From Mytilus californianus (lineage: Eukaryota; Mollusca; Bivalvia; Mytilida; Mytilidae), in the NCBI RefSeq assembly GCF_021869535.1, contig NW_026262712.1:109241640-109305639 (forward strand): 64,000 nucleotides of DNA. Direction: 5' to 3'. The position numbers were made by a program, and so were the translations under genes. Below the pieces are notes generated by a model that searched no databases, was not told the origin of the DNA, and was given only the letters and a program-made list of their open reading frames with translations. Positions 36,263 to 46,041 of the stretch are shown piece by piece (within the stretch, counting starts at the first letter, position 1; each line of letters opens with the position of its first letter).

Positions 36263-36440
36263 ATATGATACCAGATCTCAAAACACAGATCACCTGTTGT
36301 AGCGGGAAAGTACGGAGATAATAGTCTTGCTTTGTTGTTAATTTTTATAGGTGATGATGATTCCATAAACATATAGTGCATTGAAATAAGCAATTGTTGT
36401 TAATTTTTATAGGAGATGATGATTCCATAAACATATAGTG
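36263..36440 (-). pseudogene. MAM-domain relic, second exon, with 62-bp internal tandem duplication
   Basis: The minus strand encodes HYMFMESSSPIKINNKARLL, then SPYFPATTGD and LCFEIWYHM, the central MAM block with its third cysteine. The exon ends CATAT|GTGGGG (phase 2), the same position as the second exon of the better-preserved MAM at 53758. The first part has been duplicated in tandem (period 62; copies starting 36332 and 36394), and the position where the acceptor AG should stand reads TCAATG in both copies. I infer that this exon can no longer be spliced normally. Confidence 0.75.
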
Positions 36441-36715
36441 CATTGAAATAATTGTTATACGAAGCAATTATCAATTCAGATAACACATTTACTTTATATT
36501 TTGAAAATATGTATATTTTCTTACTTAATTGCGACTAGTGCATGAGGAAACAATTCTTTGACACATTTAGATCAACACATTGTGTATACTATGGAATTAT
36601 TATTCTATAATACATTCCTTTCTTTATACTTTTATTAATTTATTTTCGAACTTCATTTTTATCGAAAAAAAAGGGAATCCCCATAATTATATGTTCATTT
36701 TCCTACCGTTTTCAC

Positions 36716-36854
36716 CTTTCCCCAGGGTATGGTCATATTTCGGACCTGTGCGTCGAGTTGGTGTGGTACCAGAATTCCATTTTCATTCAAAGATCGCCAG
36801 TTTATTATGTTGCCAGCCACAAATATTTTCATCTTCAAAATCTCAATAAATTTC
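36716..36854 (-). pseudogene. MAM-domain relic, first exon, with in-frame stop
   Basis: The minus strand reads DFEDENICGWQHNKLAIFE, then a TGA, then KWNSGTTPTRRTGPKYDHTL, ending in donor AAAG|GTGAAA (phase 1). The pattern FE...CGW...W...TGP..DHT is diagnostic for the start of a MAM domain. The TGA sits where the family has Trp. The codon for the first family cysteine, just before DFE, also reads TGA. With the two following relic exons this makes a dead MAM module of about 1.8 kb. Confidence 0.8.
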
Positions 36855-37690
36855 TGGTTCTACATCTGCATACAAAATACAAGCAAAAAACTATCTTTAA
36901 GATAACTTACAAAATAACATAGAAATGCTTTATTCCCCGTGTGTCCTACAAAAAATCGTTAACCATAGTATCTGCTCTGCAACTCATTTTCTTTAAATTT
37001 TACTGATTTTTTTATCTATTATTTAACTCAAATGTTTTGCTGATATGTATGGCTATTTAGTGCTTATTTTAAACTTTTCAAAATTTACAGCTTATAACCT
37101 GCTGTCGAATGACCAAGAGAGGCGCTTGTAACTTGAGCTGCGGATTGTTATTGTCAAACAGTTCTATATTATGTTTTAAATCATTCATTAAATTTCAATA
37201 TAAGCTTGCTCGAAATCTATTATTTTGGTTGTTGCATATCTTTATTAAGTCGTATGTTTTATATGCTTTATTTGTTTTGTTCGTTTTCATATTCAGTTAA
37301 ATGCTCACTAGAGCTTATTCTTTTTAAATGTGTTTTCCCAAGGAGAATAAATATAAAGTTTTCTATGTCTAAATATTGATCACCAGAATATCAGACTTTG
37401 ACGCCTCCGTCAACAACTGCTGTAAGATGTAGCAGTTTAATTCCTCGTTGAATACTGTTTACCTACTGTCAAGATAAGGAACAGCAATACAAGCGATATC
37501 CTAATGTATTTCTTTTTATTTCATTATTTCATTATTAACTGAAAGGAGCTTTTGTCACAAGTACATCTACAATATATCTCTCTGTCGCTAAAGTTTAGCT
37601 TTACCCATTTAAATAAAATAAACGATTTTGTTTTGAAAGAACATATTTTAAGGAAAGTTTGAATTCGGATGAGCACCAAAACATACGTAC

Positions 37691-37855
37691 ATTCACATGA
37701 AGGGACTTGGGCACTCCAATTTCTTCCATCACACGTTATAGTTTTATCGCCTGTCAATTTGAGTGGTGGAGCACATTTGAATTCAAGTACAACGCCATCT
37801 TGTTCTTCAGTGACTGAAAGAGTTCCTGTAGATTGTATTTCATCACAACCTTTTC
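37691..37855 (-). CDS. Sushi (CCP) domain exon 2 of a minus-strand surface-protein gene (partial)
   Basis: One 165-bp exon encodes a complete sushi domain: GKGCDEIQSTG at the start, VVLEFKCAPPLKLTG, TITCDGRNWSAQVPSCE at the end. The four cysteines, the Trp before the last Cys and the length (about 55 residues) are typical. The exon is flanked by TTGTTTTCAG (acceptor) and GAAT|GTACGT (donor) and is phase 1-1, the usual arrangement for shuffled CCP modules. It is not interrupted. CCP domains mediate protein binding on secreted or cell-surface proteins. Its phase allows splicing from the sushi exon at 45871-46041 and to a stalk exon (31649 or 29705). Whether it belongs to a working transcript is unknown, because the membrane exons downstream are damaged. 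Confidence 0.85.
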
Positions 37856-38509
37856 CTGAAAACAAGTAGTTTTCTGGTTTATGCTTGTTAATGTTGTGAT
37901 ATTTTGTCGGCTTTAAGAGATGATTATTCATTAAAACAAACGTTCTTTCATTTATGTGTGTATTTATTCTTTCACCGAAATTTGGACTTAACAATTAATA
38001 GTTTAGGCTTGATTTTATTTTTGTCTTGCTTATGACGGAATTCGTTGTCTAGACATAGCGGTTGTATATTTTGTAGATGTCGGATTTGTTAAACATTTGA
38101 TAAGAACTGTTAATAAAGTTGTTTTTAGTTTAAATAGAATTTGTACAGAATGTTATTAAACAGGATATCAGCTTTGAATGTTCAATGTAAAATTCATTCG
38201 GTTTTCAAGACTCATTCAAAGACTCATTCGGTATTCAAGAGCTTGCAGCTGCTACTCAAACTTTGTAAAACGTCACTAGTGTCTAAGCAGAAAGTTGATG
38301 AGCCTGGGTTATGTCAAAGAAAGTCTCTTCCTTTTCTAAAAAAAGTTAATCGGAAGATACCGAGACCTTGTTAAGAAATATTCCGTATCAACTGCACATT
38401 CATTTTTGCGTATGTGCTTTGTCTAAATGCCATTTTGTGTTTCTTTGTTGAAATATTTGTTTGTTTTTATAGTGATTGAGATTATAACACAATGTTGACT
38501 GCTGTACCC

Positions 38510-38800
38510 ATATTTTTGACATTTTTACCTATTAAGTCTGTTTGTTTTGTTCACACATTCTTGTCAATATAATGGAATTTTATGCGACTGTCATACAAGT
38601 AGGAGGTTTAGCTAGCTTTAAAACAAGATTTAATCCACCATTTTCTACATAAGAAAATGCCTGTACCAAGTCAGGAATATGACAGCTGTTCTCCATTCGT
38701 TTGATGTGTTTGAGCTTTTGATTTTGCCAATTGTTAAGGGACTTTCCGTTTTGAATTTTCCTTGGAGTTCGGTATTGTTGTTTTTTTACTATTTATATGT
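38510..38800 (+). repeat. Family M4 interspersed repeat
   Basis: It includes GTTTTGTTCACACATTCTTG, TTTATGCGACTGTCATACAA, AATCCACCATTTTCTACATA, GTCAGGAATATGACAGCTGT and GACTTTCCGTTTTGAATTTT. This is the longest M4 copy here. The frame at 38679-38900 is part of it. Confidence 0.65.
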
Positions 38801-39636
38801 CAAAAATTATTTTCTATCCCCATATATATTTTGTGATAAACTGAATTTAGTGTGTGGTATGTCACTTGGAACAGTTAAAAATCTGCAAATATATAAGTGA
38901 ACATTAATATCAAACTGTTTGTACTGATGAATAAAATGATTGACTTTGCAAAGAACAAAGAATAGTTTATCGAATGAAAAAATTTAGCAAGAATTTATTT
39001 TCTAAATCTGTTTATTTCAATTGCTATTTTCTTCCAAATCATAAAAAGATAGCAAAAAGCTGTGAACAGCTAAATGATTAGCAAATTCCGATCTAGAAAG
39101 TAGTCAACCTAACCCAAATTGTCAATCTACAGTTGCTATTAATTTAAATTTTGCGCTTATGGCTATTATTTTGAAACAATAATAGACAGAGAGAAACTGC
39201 AAACAGCAAAACATTATCAGGAAGACAAAATTAACAAGGAAACCAATAGATGGAACTCGTCAACAACGTTAATATCCATGAATGACTTTTCAACCATTTT
39301 TTTTTCGGATATTCTCCTAGCTGATATAGATTAAGTCTGGTAACAATCTTACTTAGATGGAGAAAGATGGATGCAAGTGTTGCTACTTCTTTTTTTAATT
39401 ATTTCTATTTTGCATACTAAAGTATTTTAACAGGTGAGCCACCTTTGGGCCTCTAGTGTATTTCTTCCTATTTAGATGGATACTGTATTTTGTCTAATTT
39501 TGCTCAAAACACTTAATTAAATATAAAATTTGTTGGCAATTCCGTCTTTAATATGAATTTTACATGGCACAAATATTCGCATTTATTTTAATATTGTAAT
39601 AATTATGGTTCAGACAGTGCATATGAGTATAAATAA
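38801..39636. other. Non-coding stretch, nothing recognised
   Basis: AT-rich. A short segment near 39432-39456 (GGTGAGCCACCTTTGGGCCT) resembles the end of the Helitron-like element at 29130 in part. No exon seen. Confidence 0.4.
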
Positions 39637-40080
39637 GAAGATGTGGTATGAGTGCCAATGAGACAACTCTCCATCCAAGTCACAACGTGTAAAAAAGTAA
39701 ACAATTTAGGTCAAAGTACGGCATTCAACACGGAGCCTTGGCTCACATCGAACAGCAAACTATAAAGGGCCCAAAAATGACTAGTGTAAAACAATTCAAA
39801 CAGGAAAACCAACGGTCTAATCTATATAAAAAACGGATACGAGAAACACTTTTGAACCACACCAACAAACGACAACCACTGAACAACAGGCTCCTGACTT
39901 AGGACAGGTGCATACAAATGCAGCGGGTTTAAACGTTTTATTAGGCGACAACCTTCACCCTAACCTGAAACAGTAGTGTAACATTGCAACATAAAAAGAC
40001 ACACGACAAAATATCAATTGAAATGGTTTTAACTCGACCAAAAAGACATATAAACAAAAACAAGTAAATATACACTGAAC
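39637..40080 (+). repeat. Family M1 repeat, left part, interrupted by the foldback element
   Basis: It starts at the M1 left end and runs to ATACACTGAAC (40070-40080). The continuation expected from 16086 onward (AATAAATTTGATCTATG-like) is not here but at 45530, after 5.44 kb of inserted sequence. Confidence 0.85.
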
Positions 40081-40658
40081 TATGGAACGCCAAAACTGTC
40101 TTGTTATGCCCAATTTCATTATATGTGCATTTACTTTTATATGATGTGCACTTGTCATTATATGATGTGCAAACATCATTATATGATGTGCAAACATCAT
40201 TATATGATGTGCAAACATCATTATATGATGTGCAAACATACTTATATGATGTGCAAACATACTTATACTATGTGCATATATACTTATATGATGTGCAAAT
40301 ATACTTATATGATGTGCAAATGTACTTATATGATGTGCAAACATTCTTATATGATGTGCAAACATTCTTATATGAAGTGCAAATATCCTTATATGATGTG
40401 CCTGTTCCCTTATATTATATGCAAACATCTTTATATGATGTGGTTGTGTCATTCTATTATGTGCTTGTATTCCTATATGATGTGGTTCGGTTTACTTCAT
40501 TATATGATGTCGAAACGTCATTATATGCATGATGTGCTTTCATCATCGTTATGTTCAATGAACATGACTATGATTAGAATGATTACTGTCTACGTCGTAA
40601 CTGATTCCGATCTGCTTCTGCGGAGTAACTATACACCCGGCTCAAATTTGTAGCTATC
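40081..40658 (+). repeat. Left inverted arm with 21-bp minisatellite
   Basis: From about 40115 to 40530 there are about 20 copies of a unit such as TTATATGATGTGCAAACATA, period 21, with the variable bases mainly after GCAAA. Because 21 is a multiple of three and the unit lacks stops in several frames, long open frames appear on both strands (for example 39955-40452, 40101-40532 and 40123-40653). These are products of the repeat, not genes. Confidence 0.9.
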
Positions 40659-40811
40659 ACTAGCGAAAGTGCAATTTATAGGAAAAATGAGACAATGCAA
40701 TTTAACAAAAATCAACGTTTCAAACATTTCGGAGGAAGATTAAGATCAATTAATACAGGAGCTAGTTGAAGAAATTTCTGGCTGCGGCGAAAATATGATA
40801 AAACAAATTTT

Positions 40812-40965
40812 TGGGCTCTTTATAGCTTGCTATTCGGTTTGAGCAAAGACACCGTGTTGAAAGTCGTACTTTAACCTATAATTGTTTACTTTTTACAAAT
40901 TGTGACTTGGATGGAGAGTTGCTTCATTGGCACTCATACCACATCTTATTTCTATTCATTGCAAA
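40812..40965 (-). repeat. M1 left-end fragment (reverse) inside the foldback element
   Basis: TATAGCTTGCTATTCGGTTT, then GACTTGGATGGAGAGTTGCT and CATTGGCACTCATACCACAT are the complement of the first 150 bases of M1. Confidence 0.7.
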
Positions 40966-41049
40966 AGCCACCGTCAGTTTTAAAAATATTTCATAACAAT
41001 AGCTATAAAATTATCTACTCATGCATAATATGGCGAGATGGTTTGTTTC

Positions 41050-42650
41050 ATAAAATGTTATTGAATAATATAAATGGTAGATGTATAATGTAATATTTAA
41101 TATGTACAGGGATATTATATCTAGTATATCATATAATAATTGTATTTCGGAATACTTTGCTTGCTTGTGACCATGGTGTACGACAAGGAGAAAACTGATC
41201 ACCTTTCCTATTTTCTTTACTATTGAATGACTAAGAAAATGTCTTAGTCAGTAAAAATATTACAGGACTTAAAACTATAGCAAAAGATCTGGAAAGAGAA
41301 TTAGAAATATATCTTAAGTTTTTTTTATTATATTGTAAGCAGATGACACGGTATTGTTGGCCGAAACAGCACAGGACCTGCAGACTCAACTCAATGCTTT
41401 CCATGATTATTGTAAGGCTTGGAAATTGAAAGTAAACGTTGACAAAACCAAAGCCTTAGTGTTTGGTTTTGGACGTTTGCCAAAAAATCTCCAATTTTCT
41501 TACAATGACACTAACATTGAGACTGTACGGCAGTATAACTATTTGGGATTTTTTTTTTACTAAAACAGGGAATTTTAATATGACAAAAAATATTTATCCG
41601 ATGAGATCTTGAAAGCCATTTGCGAAATCCTGAGAATAGGAAAGATGTATCAGCTTTCTGTAATGTGTCAACTTGATCTTTTTGACAAAATAATCAAGCC
41701 GATTCTTTTTTATGGGTGCGAAGTATGGGGTTTTAGTAATAATGACATATGAGAAAAGATACATTTAAAATTCTGTAAATTTTTTTCAAATTTGAAATCC
41801 TCAACACCAATTTATACGGTTTACGGGGAACTAGGTCGCCATCCGGTCGACATAGATATAAAAGTTCGAGCAGTATTATTTTGGGCAAATTTGAAATCCG
41901 GAAAACAAGCAAAGTTTTCGTTTATAGTATATTAACTTTCCCGCCATATGAACGGTCATCATAACATGCAGACTACATGGATTCTGTTTGTCAAAAACAT
42001 ATTTCAAAATTGTGATTTCTCATATACACAGTATGGGAAACACAAAATGTCTTCAATATTTATTGGTTAAAAACTGTTTTAAAGCAAAGATTGTTAGAGT
42101 AGTTTCTTCAGAATTGGAATTCGCTAATCCAAAATTCGCCAAAAGCTATTAGCTTCAAAATTTTTAAGAAAAACCGGGAATTTGAGGAATATTTTTATAT
42201 TTTGAACTTTAAAGATGCCGTTGTTCTCTGTCGATTTCGAACGACTAATAACAAATTGCCGATTGAAACAGGAAGGTGGCAAAACGTATTAAGAGAAACC
42301 CGTTTTTGCCATCAATGTAACAATCGACAAATTAGAGACGAATATCACTATATATTTGAATGTACTTTTTTGGATCAAAAACGTAAAGAGTATTTATCAC
42401 CCTATTTTCTACAACGACATAATACAGTTAAATTCTCTAAACTTATGTCGAGTACTCGAAAACCGGTCGTGAAGACGCTTTGTTCATTTATAAAAAACAT
42501 AAACACGTGTGCTTGTCCTCCTGGCTAGCTAGTGACTTTTGTAACCTCTCTCCCTTATTTTGTATATATATTGTAAATAGTTATTGTTGTTATCTCTGTA
42601 CTGATGTCATACATTGGCTTAATGAGAATAAAGATATAGATATAGAAGCC
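41050..42650 (+). pseudogene. Non-LTR retrotransposon remnant (palm to C-terminus)
   Basis: Plus-strand blocks in order: GVRQGEN (41170, followed by a stop where Leu is usual), ADDTVLLAETAQDLQTQLNA (41340, catalytic ADD), LKVNVDKTKALVFGF, NYLGFFF (41540), a heavily frameshifted stretch, then RFRTTNNKLPIETGRWQNVL (42235), CHQCNNRQIRDEYHYIFEC (42310, a CCHC-type zinc knuckle of the C-terminal region) and SSTRKPVVKTLCSFIKNIN. It ends with AATAAAGATATAGATATAGA, a simple-repeat tail of the kind on LINE 3' ends. The copy is 5'-truncated and inactivated by many stops. It is nested in the interior of the foldback element. Confidence 0.85.
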
Positions 42651-42670
42651 ATAATTATACCGGTATGGAT

Positions 42671-42943
42671 GATTGATTGATTAATTTGTTGATTGATTGT
42701 TGTTTAACGCCACTTTCAACACTATCATGCTATTTCGTGGCGGTGCGTTTATATTGGTGGAGGAAGCCGTAGTGCCCGGAGAGAACCACCGACCTTCGGT
42801 GGGAAAACTGACATTTAGGATTATGACATTTAAGTCAATTTAGATTTACGAGCTTACATGCACGTGCGGGATTCGAACTCACAACCTAAGTGTTGACAGG
42901 CTAGTGATACAGTAGTTCGATTACTTAGACCACTCAGTCACCG
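42671..42943 (-). mobile_element. tRNA-derived SINE, V-SINE/RUDI-like
   Basis: Read on the minus strand: a tRNA-like head (GGTGACTGAGTGGTCTAAGT with an A-box-like segment, then GTGAGTTCGAATCCCGCACG with a good B box), a body with CACCGAAGGTCGGTGGTTCT and TCCGGGCACTACGGC, and a tail of GTGGCGTTAAACAACAATCA. The tail and overall order match widespread mollusc SINEs; the V-SINE/RUDI name is from recall and unverified. The tRNA-like head is not a functional tRNA gene as far as I can see. Confidence 0.65.
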
Positions 42944-43140
42944 AAGGAAGACACGTCACCTTACCCGGACACATTATTCTGATTCTGAGCCGATTAGCCT
43001 TTGCTCTTACTCCTTAATTTCGCGTGCAGGGAAGCAGCAAATATCAATTTTAAAGTCTTTGGTTTTGATCCGGTCGGGGTTCGAACCCACGACCTGCCGC
43101 ACTAGAGGCGAACATGCTACCACGAAAGCACCGCCACTAG
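42944..43140 (-). mobile_element. Second tRNA-like SINE module directly upstream
   Basis: On the minus strand the sequence GGTGCTTTCGTGGTAGCATG (A-box region) and GGTCGTGGGTTCGAACCCCG (B box) form a second tRNA-like head. It is followed by AAAGACTTTAAAATTGATAT, TTGCTGCTTCCCTGCACGCG and GGTGACGTGTCTTCC, running straight into the head of the 42671-42943 SINE. Either two SINEs are joined or this is one composite element with two tRNA-like parts. Confidence 0.6.
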
Positions 43141-43144
43141 ACAG

Positions 43145-44925
43145 TAACCCACAATATAAAAGGTTTCGTGGGAAGCCGCTCATATATGCACCTCCAGACT
43201 CAAGTAAACAGGGCTAACGTACCAACCATTTTTTTTTGTGAGTGGGGGCATGTTTTTTTGTAAATGTTTTATTCCAAATTTCTTGAAAGAGATTTTATCT
43301 ATTTCAGAAGGGAAGCGAAATAGTTTGTTTCCATTTAAAATGAAGGAAAAAATAAAACCATAATGAAATTAAAAAAAAAATAACCATGTTATTTTGTATT
43401 AAAGTCGAAAATTTTGTTTGTCCTGAGCACAAGGAAATACACGTGCTCCTGCCCACACTAGATGAAGAGTCGGTGCCGAACCAATCTGATTAAGATACAA
43501 ATGTACAGATCATTTGTCTAAGGTTTGGTTACAAGGATCTGACAACACTTCATTTTACTTTCTGTTCTGGTAAATATTACATCAGCCAATGAAATTTCAG
43601 CCTTCATATTTTTGAAGGTGTTGATCAATCCGACAAAACCAAAGAATTCCAATGGTCTTTAAAACAGAAAATATAATGGAGCGTTTTCAGATCGGCGTAA
43701 GCAAAGCTTGAAAACATAATATATGTAATTTAATCAGATTGGTGTCTAAATGAACATAAAAAAATGCATTTATTTATTGTTTACTGAGACCTGTTGGTCT
43801 CTTACAGATAGAGAGTTGTGTTTTAAATTTTTCTAAGTGAAGATTTACGGCAGCGGCTTTTAAGATTTTGCGTTTATCCTGGAAACTTCAATAGATTAAA
43901 AAAAAAAAACAAATAGTGCAATGTGTCTGAATATACTCTATAGTAAAGGTCCCATTTGGGCAATTTTGGCTCTTAAGAGTTTTGTTGTTTATTGCCTATT
44001 GTCTTGATAACTTATCTATAGAGATACCTTTTCTTGCAAAATGGTATAGACAAGAACAGATTTAAAAATAAATAAATTATAATTATGGTCATTTTCTTTC
44101 ATTGGGGGTGGGGACGTGGGAGGAAACATTGGAATTTCTCAGTAGTGGATCTAGAACTTCAAGTGTGGAAGTTGGTCTCATTGATATTTACCACACCTTC
44201 ATTCAACATTACCTTCAGATGAAAGATGCTCGCTAGAAGAAATTGTTGAAACTAAGGATTTAGCGGAACGAGGCGTAAAAATTGATGTCTACGGATGACG
44301 AAGACATCGCCATAACATTATACGGCGGCAAATATATAACTATAAAAAATTGAATACCACCTTTTCATTCGAAAAATAATAAAATTAAAGGCCCCTTTAT
44401 TTCTTCATATCCCCTCTTTTTGGTGTTACAAATGACCGGTCCCTTATATGAGCTATTACCCTATCAATGTCCGATTTTTGACCATTTTTGTGTCTATCTT
44501 GAGAAAAGTAATATATAAAGAGAAACTTGAACAGCTAAAATTATCAGCAAGGCAAAATTTACAAAAATTAACATACTGGAAATTCATGTATTAACTTCTT
44601 ATAGAAAAAACGCTAACGCTAGATATAAAGATATTGACAAATATAATGCCTACCCTTGTTAAAATGATCATAGAGCATGGCATAAAAGAATTATTTCTTA
44701 AATTTAATAACATTACCCGTATGTTCATTATTGTAGACTCCGCATGTTTATTATTGTAGACTCCGTATGTTCATTATTGTAGACCCATAGCTATAGATTA
44801 AATCTAAACTTTGCAATTCATATTTTGACAATTTTCCACAATATCAAATGTGATTGTTTACATCTTAAAACGAAGTACCAACATACCAATGTTTATCTCT
44901 GTTTAAATTTCAACCATTTCCAAAC
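43145..44925. other. Right interior of the foldback element, unassigned
   Basis: No coding frame with family features. Three copies of a 23-bp unit (ATGTTCATTATTGTAGACTC with variants) lie at about 44718-44785. The rest is AT-rich sequence that I cannot assign. Confidence 0.45.
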
Positions 44926-45523
44926 GATAGCTACAGATTTGAGCCGGGGTTATAGTTATTCCGCAGAAGCAGATCGGAATTATTTATGACGTAGACAGTA
45001 ATCGTTTTAATCGTAATCATGTTCGTTGACCATAACGACGATGGAAGCACATCATATAATGACGTTTCGACATCATATAATGAAGTAAACCAAACCACAT
45101 CATATAAGGTTACAAGCACATAATATAATGACACAACCACATCATATAAAGATGTTTGTACATAATATGATGGAAAATGCACATCATATAAGTATATTTG
45201 TACATCATATACGTTTATTTGCACATCATATAAGGATATTTACACATCATATAAGAATGTTTGCACATCAAATAAGAATGTTTGCACATCATATAAGTAC
45301 ATTTGCACATCATATAAGTATATTTGCACATTATATAAGTATATATTCACATCATATAAGTATGTTTGCACATCATATAAGGATACTTGCACATAATATA
45401 AGGATATTTGCACATCTTATAAAGGTGTTTGCACATCATATAATGACAAATGCACATCATATAAAGGTAAATGCACATCATATAATAAAAATGATCATAA
45501 CAAGACAGTGTTGGCGTTCCATA
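44926..45523 (-). repeat. Right inverted arm with 21-bp minisatellite
   Basis: Complement of the left arm: GCTACAGATTTGAGCCGGGG at the inner end, 21-bp units (CATCATATAAGTATATTTGC type) from about 45048 to 45490, and the terminus TTGGCGTTCCATA at 45511-45523. Individual units differ from those of the left arm, so the arms have diverged or been rearranged separately. Confidence 0.9.
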
Positions 45524-45590
45524 CTGAACGAATAAGACTGATCTATGACACAATATTAATACAATATAGTATACCTTTCACAACATTCTA
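45524..45590 (+). repeat. Family M1 repeat, right part, resuming after the foldback element
   Basis: CTGAACGAATAAGACTGATC then TATGACACAATATTAATACA matches M1 at 16082-16130 (CTGAACAAATAAATTTGATC). Similarity fades near GTATACC at about 45571. Confidence 0.75.
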
Positions 45591-45674
45591 GGATGTAAAC
45601 GATATTCGAACTTTTGCAGGATACATAACAAAACAGGTTGAAGTGTTTCTGGGTTGCACTGCTGATGAATATTG

Positions 45675-45809
45675 ATGAATCATACATCTATGGTCATCAT
45701 TTACATCGGTTTACTAGTGTTAACAGCTTTTGTAACCACAGAGTGTCGCTCTCAAGAAGCAGTACTGGGTCTGTACAAGCAGATTCCTCGGACTATTTTT
45801 GCTGCTTGA
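45675..45809 (+). CDS. Candidate small secreted peptide or signal-peptide exon (44 codons)
   Basis: A plus-strand frame begins MNHTSMVIIYIGLLVLTAFV and continues TTECRSQEAVLGLYKQIPRT to a TGA at 45807. The first 27 residues look like a signal peptide: polar start, hydrophobic core VIIYIGLLVLTAF, and a plausible cleavage after a small polar stretch. That would leave only about 17 residues, so it could instead be a first exon with a donor inside (for example AGCA|GTACTG). It lies antisense within the long intron above the sushi exon at 45871-46041. A chance hydrophobic frame in AT-rich DNA is a real alternative. Confidence 0.3.
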   Translation: MNHTSMVIIYIGLLVLTAFVTTECRSQEAVLGLYKQIPRTIFAA

Positions 45810-45870
45810 AAGTTTTCAACGGGGGTTCAGGAAAGATCTTGAATAATTGGGATGTATAAAACATACTCAC

Positions 45871-46041
45871 GTATACATACGGGTGGTGGTAGACTCCATT
45901 TGTCGCCTGAACAGATGATAATTTTTGCTCCAAATATCGTGTATTTACGATAGCATCTGAACTTTGCGATTTTGCCTCTTGCTCTTAGTGTTACTTGACC
46001 ACTTGCCGGATTATCTAAGGTTGCACATTTTTGGCCATCAA
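45871..46041 (-). CDS. Sushi (CCP) domain exon 1 of a minus-strand surface-protein gene (partial)
   Basis: One 171-bp exon encodes DGQKCATLDNPASGQVTL, then KIAKFRCYRKYTIFGAK and IIICSGDKWSLPPPVC: a complete sushi domain with four cysteines, the Trp and the PPPVC end. Boundaries are CGTTTTCAG (acceptor, 46042) and ATAC|GTGAGT (donor, 45870), phase 1-1, so it can splice in frame to the sushi exon at 37691-37855. The hydrophobic sequence in the same frame upstream of the acceptor is the intron's pyrimidine tract and should not be taken as a signal peptide. MAM exons lie upstream on the same strand. I infer a MAM-CCP-CCP surface or secreted protein. Confidence 0.85.

Larger units (their letters stand above)
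40081..45523. mobile_element. Foldback-type element, 5.44 kb, with minisatellite inverted arms
   Basis: The left terminus TATGGAACGCCAAAACTGTC and the right terminus (complement TATGGAACGCCAACACTGTC) begin inverted arms of 578 bp (40081-40658) and 598 bp (44926-45523). Each arm is mostly 21-bp minisatellite followed by a unique inner part (GATCTGCTTCTGCGGAGTAA in the left arm, its complement in the right). CTGAAC at 40075-40080 is repeated at 45524-45529, a 6-bp target duplication inside a family M1 repeat whose two halves flank the element. The interior (40659-44925) holds an M1 fragment, a LINE remnant and tRNA-derived SINEs, and no transposase that I can see. The architecture resembles Drosophila foldback elements; relationship to them is not implied. 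Confidence 0.8.

Noticed and set aside
37669..37869. 66-codon plus-strand frame over the sushi exon
   Set aside because: Antisense of the sushi exon, whose cysteine pattern and splice sites are clear on the minus strand.
40115..40530. Possible CRISPR array
   Set aside because: Units are contiguous with a 21-bp period and no spacers, in a eukaryotic genome; the same holds for the 31-bp and 28-bp arrays.
39955..40653. Long frames on both strands over the 21-bp array (up to 176 codons)
   Set aside because: They are produced by the tandem unit, whose period is a multiple of three; no unit shows codon bias or a known motif.
43069..43140. Possible tRNA gene
   Set aside because: The A- and B-box-like words are present, but I could not see a proper acceptor stem or anticodon arm, and the sequence continues into a SINE body.
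44931..45553. Long frames on both strands over the second 21-bp array
   Set aside because: Same reason as for the left arm; they mirror it in reverse complement.
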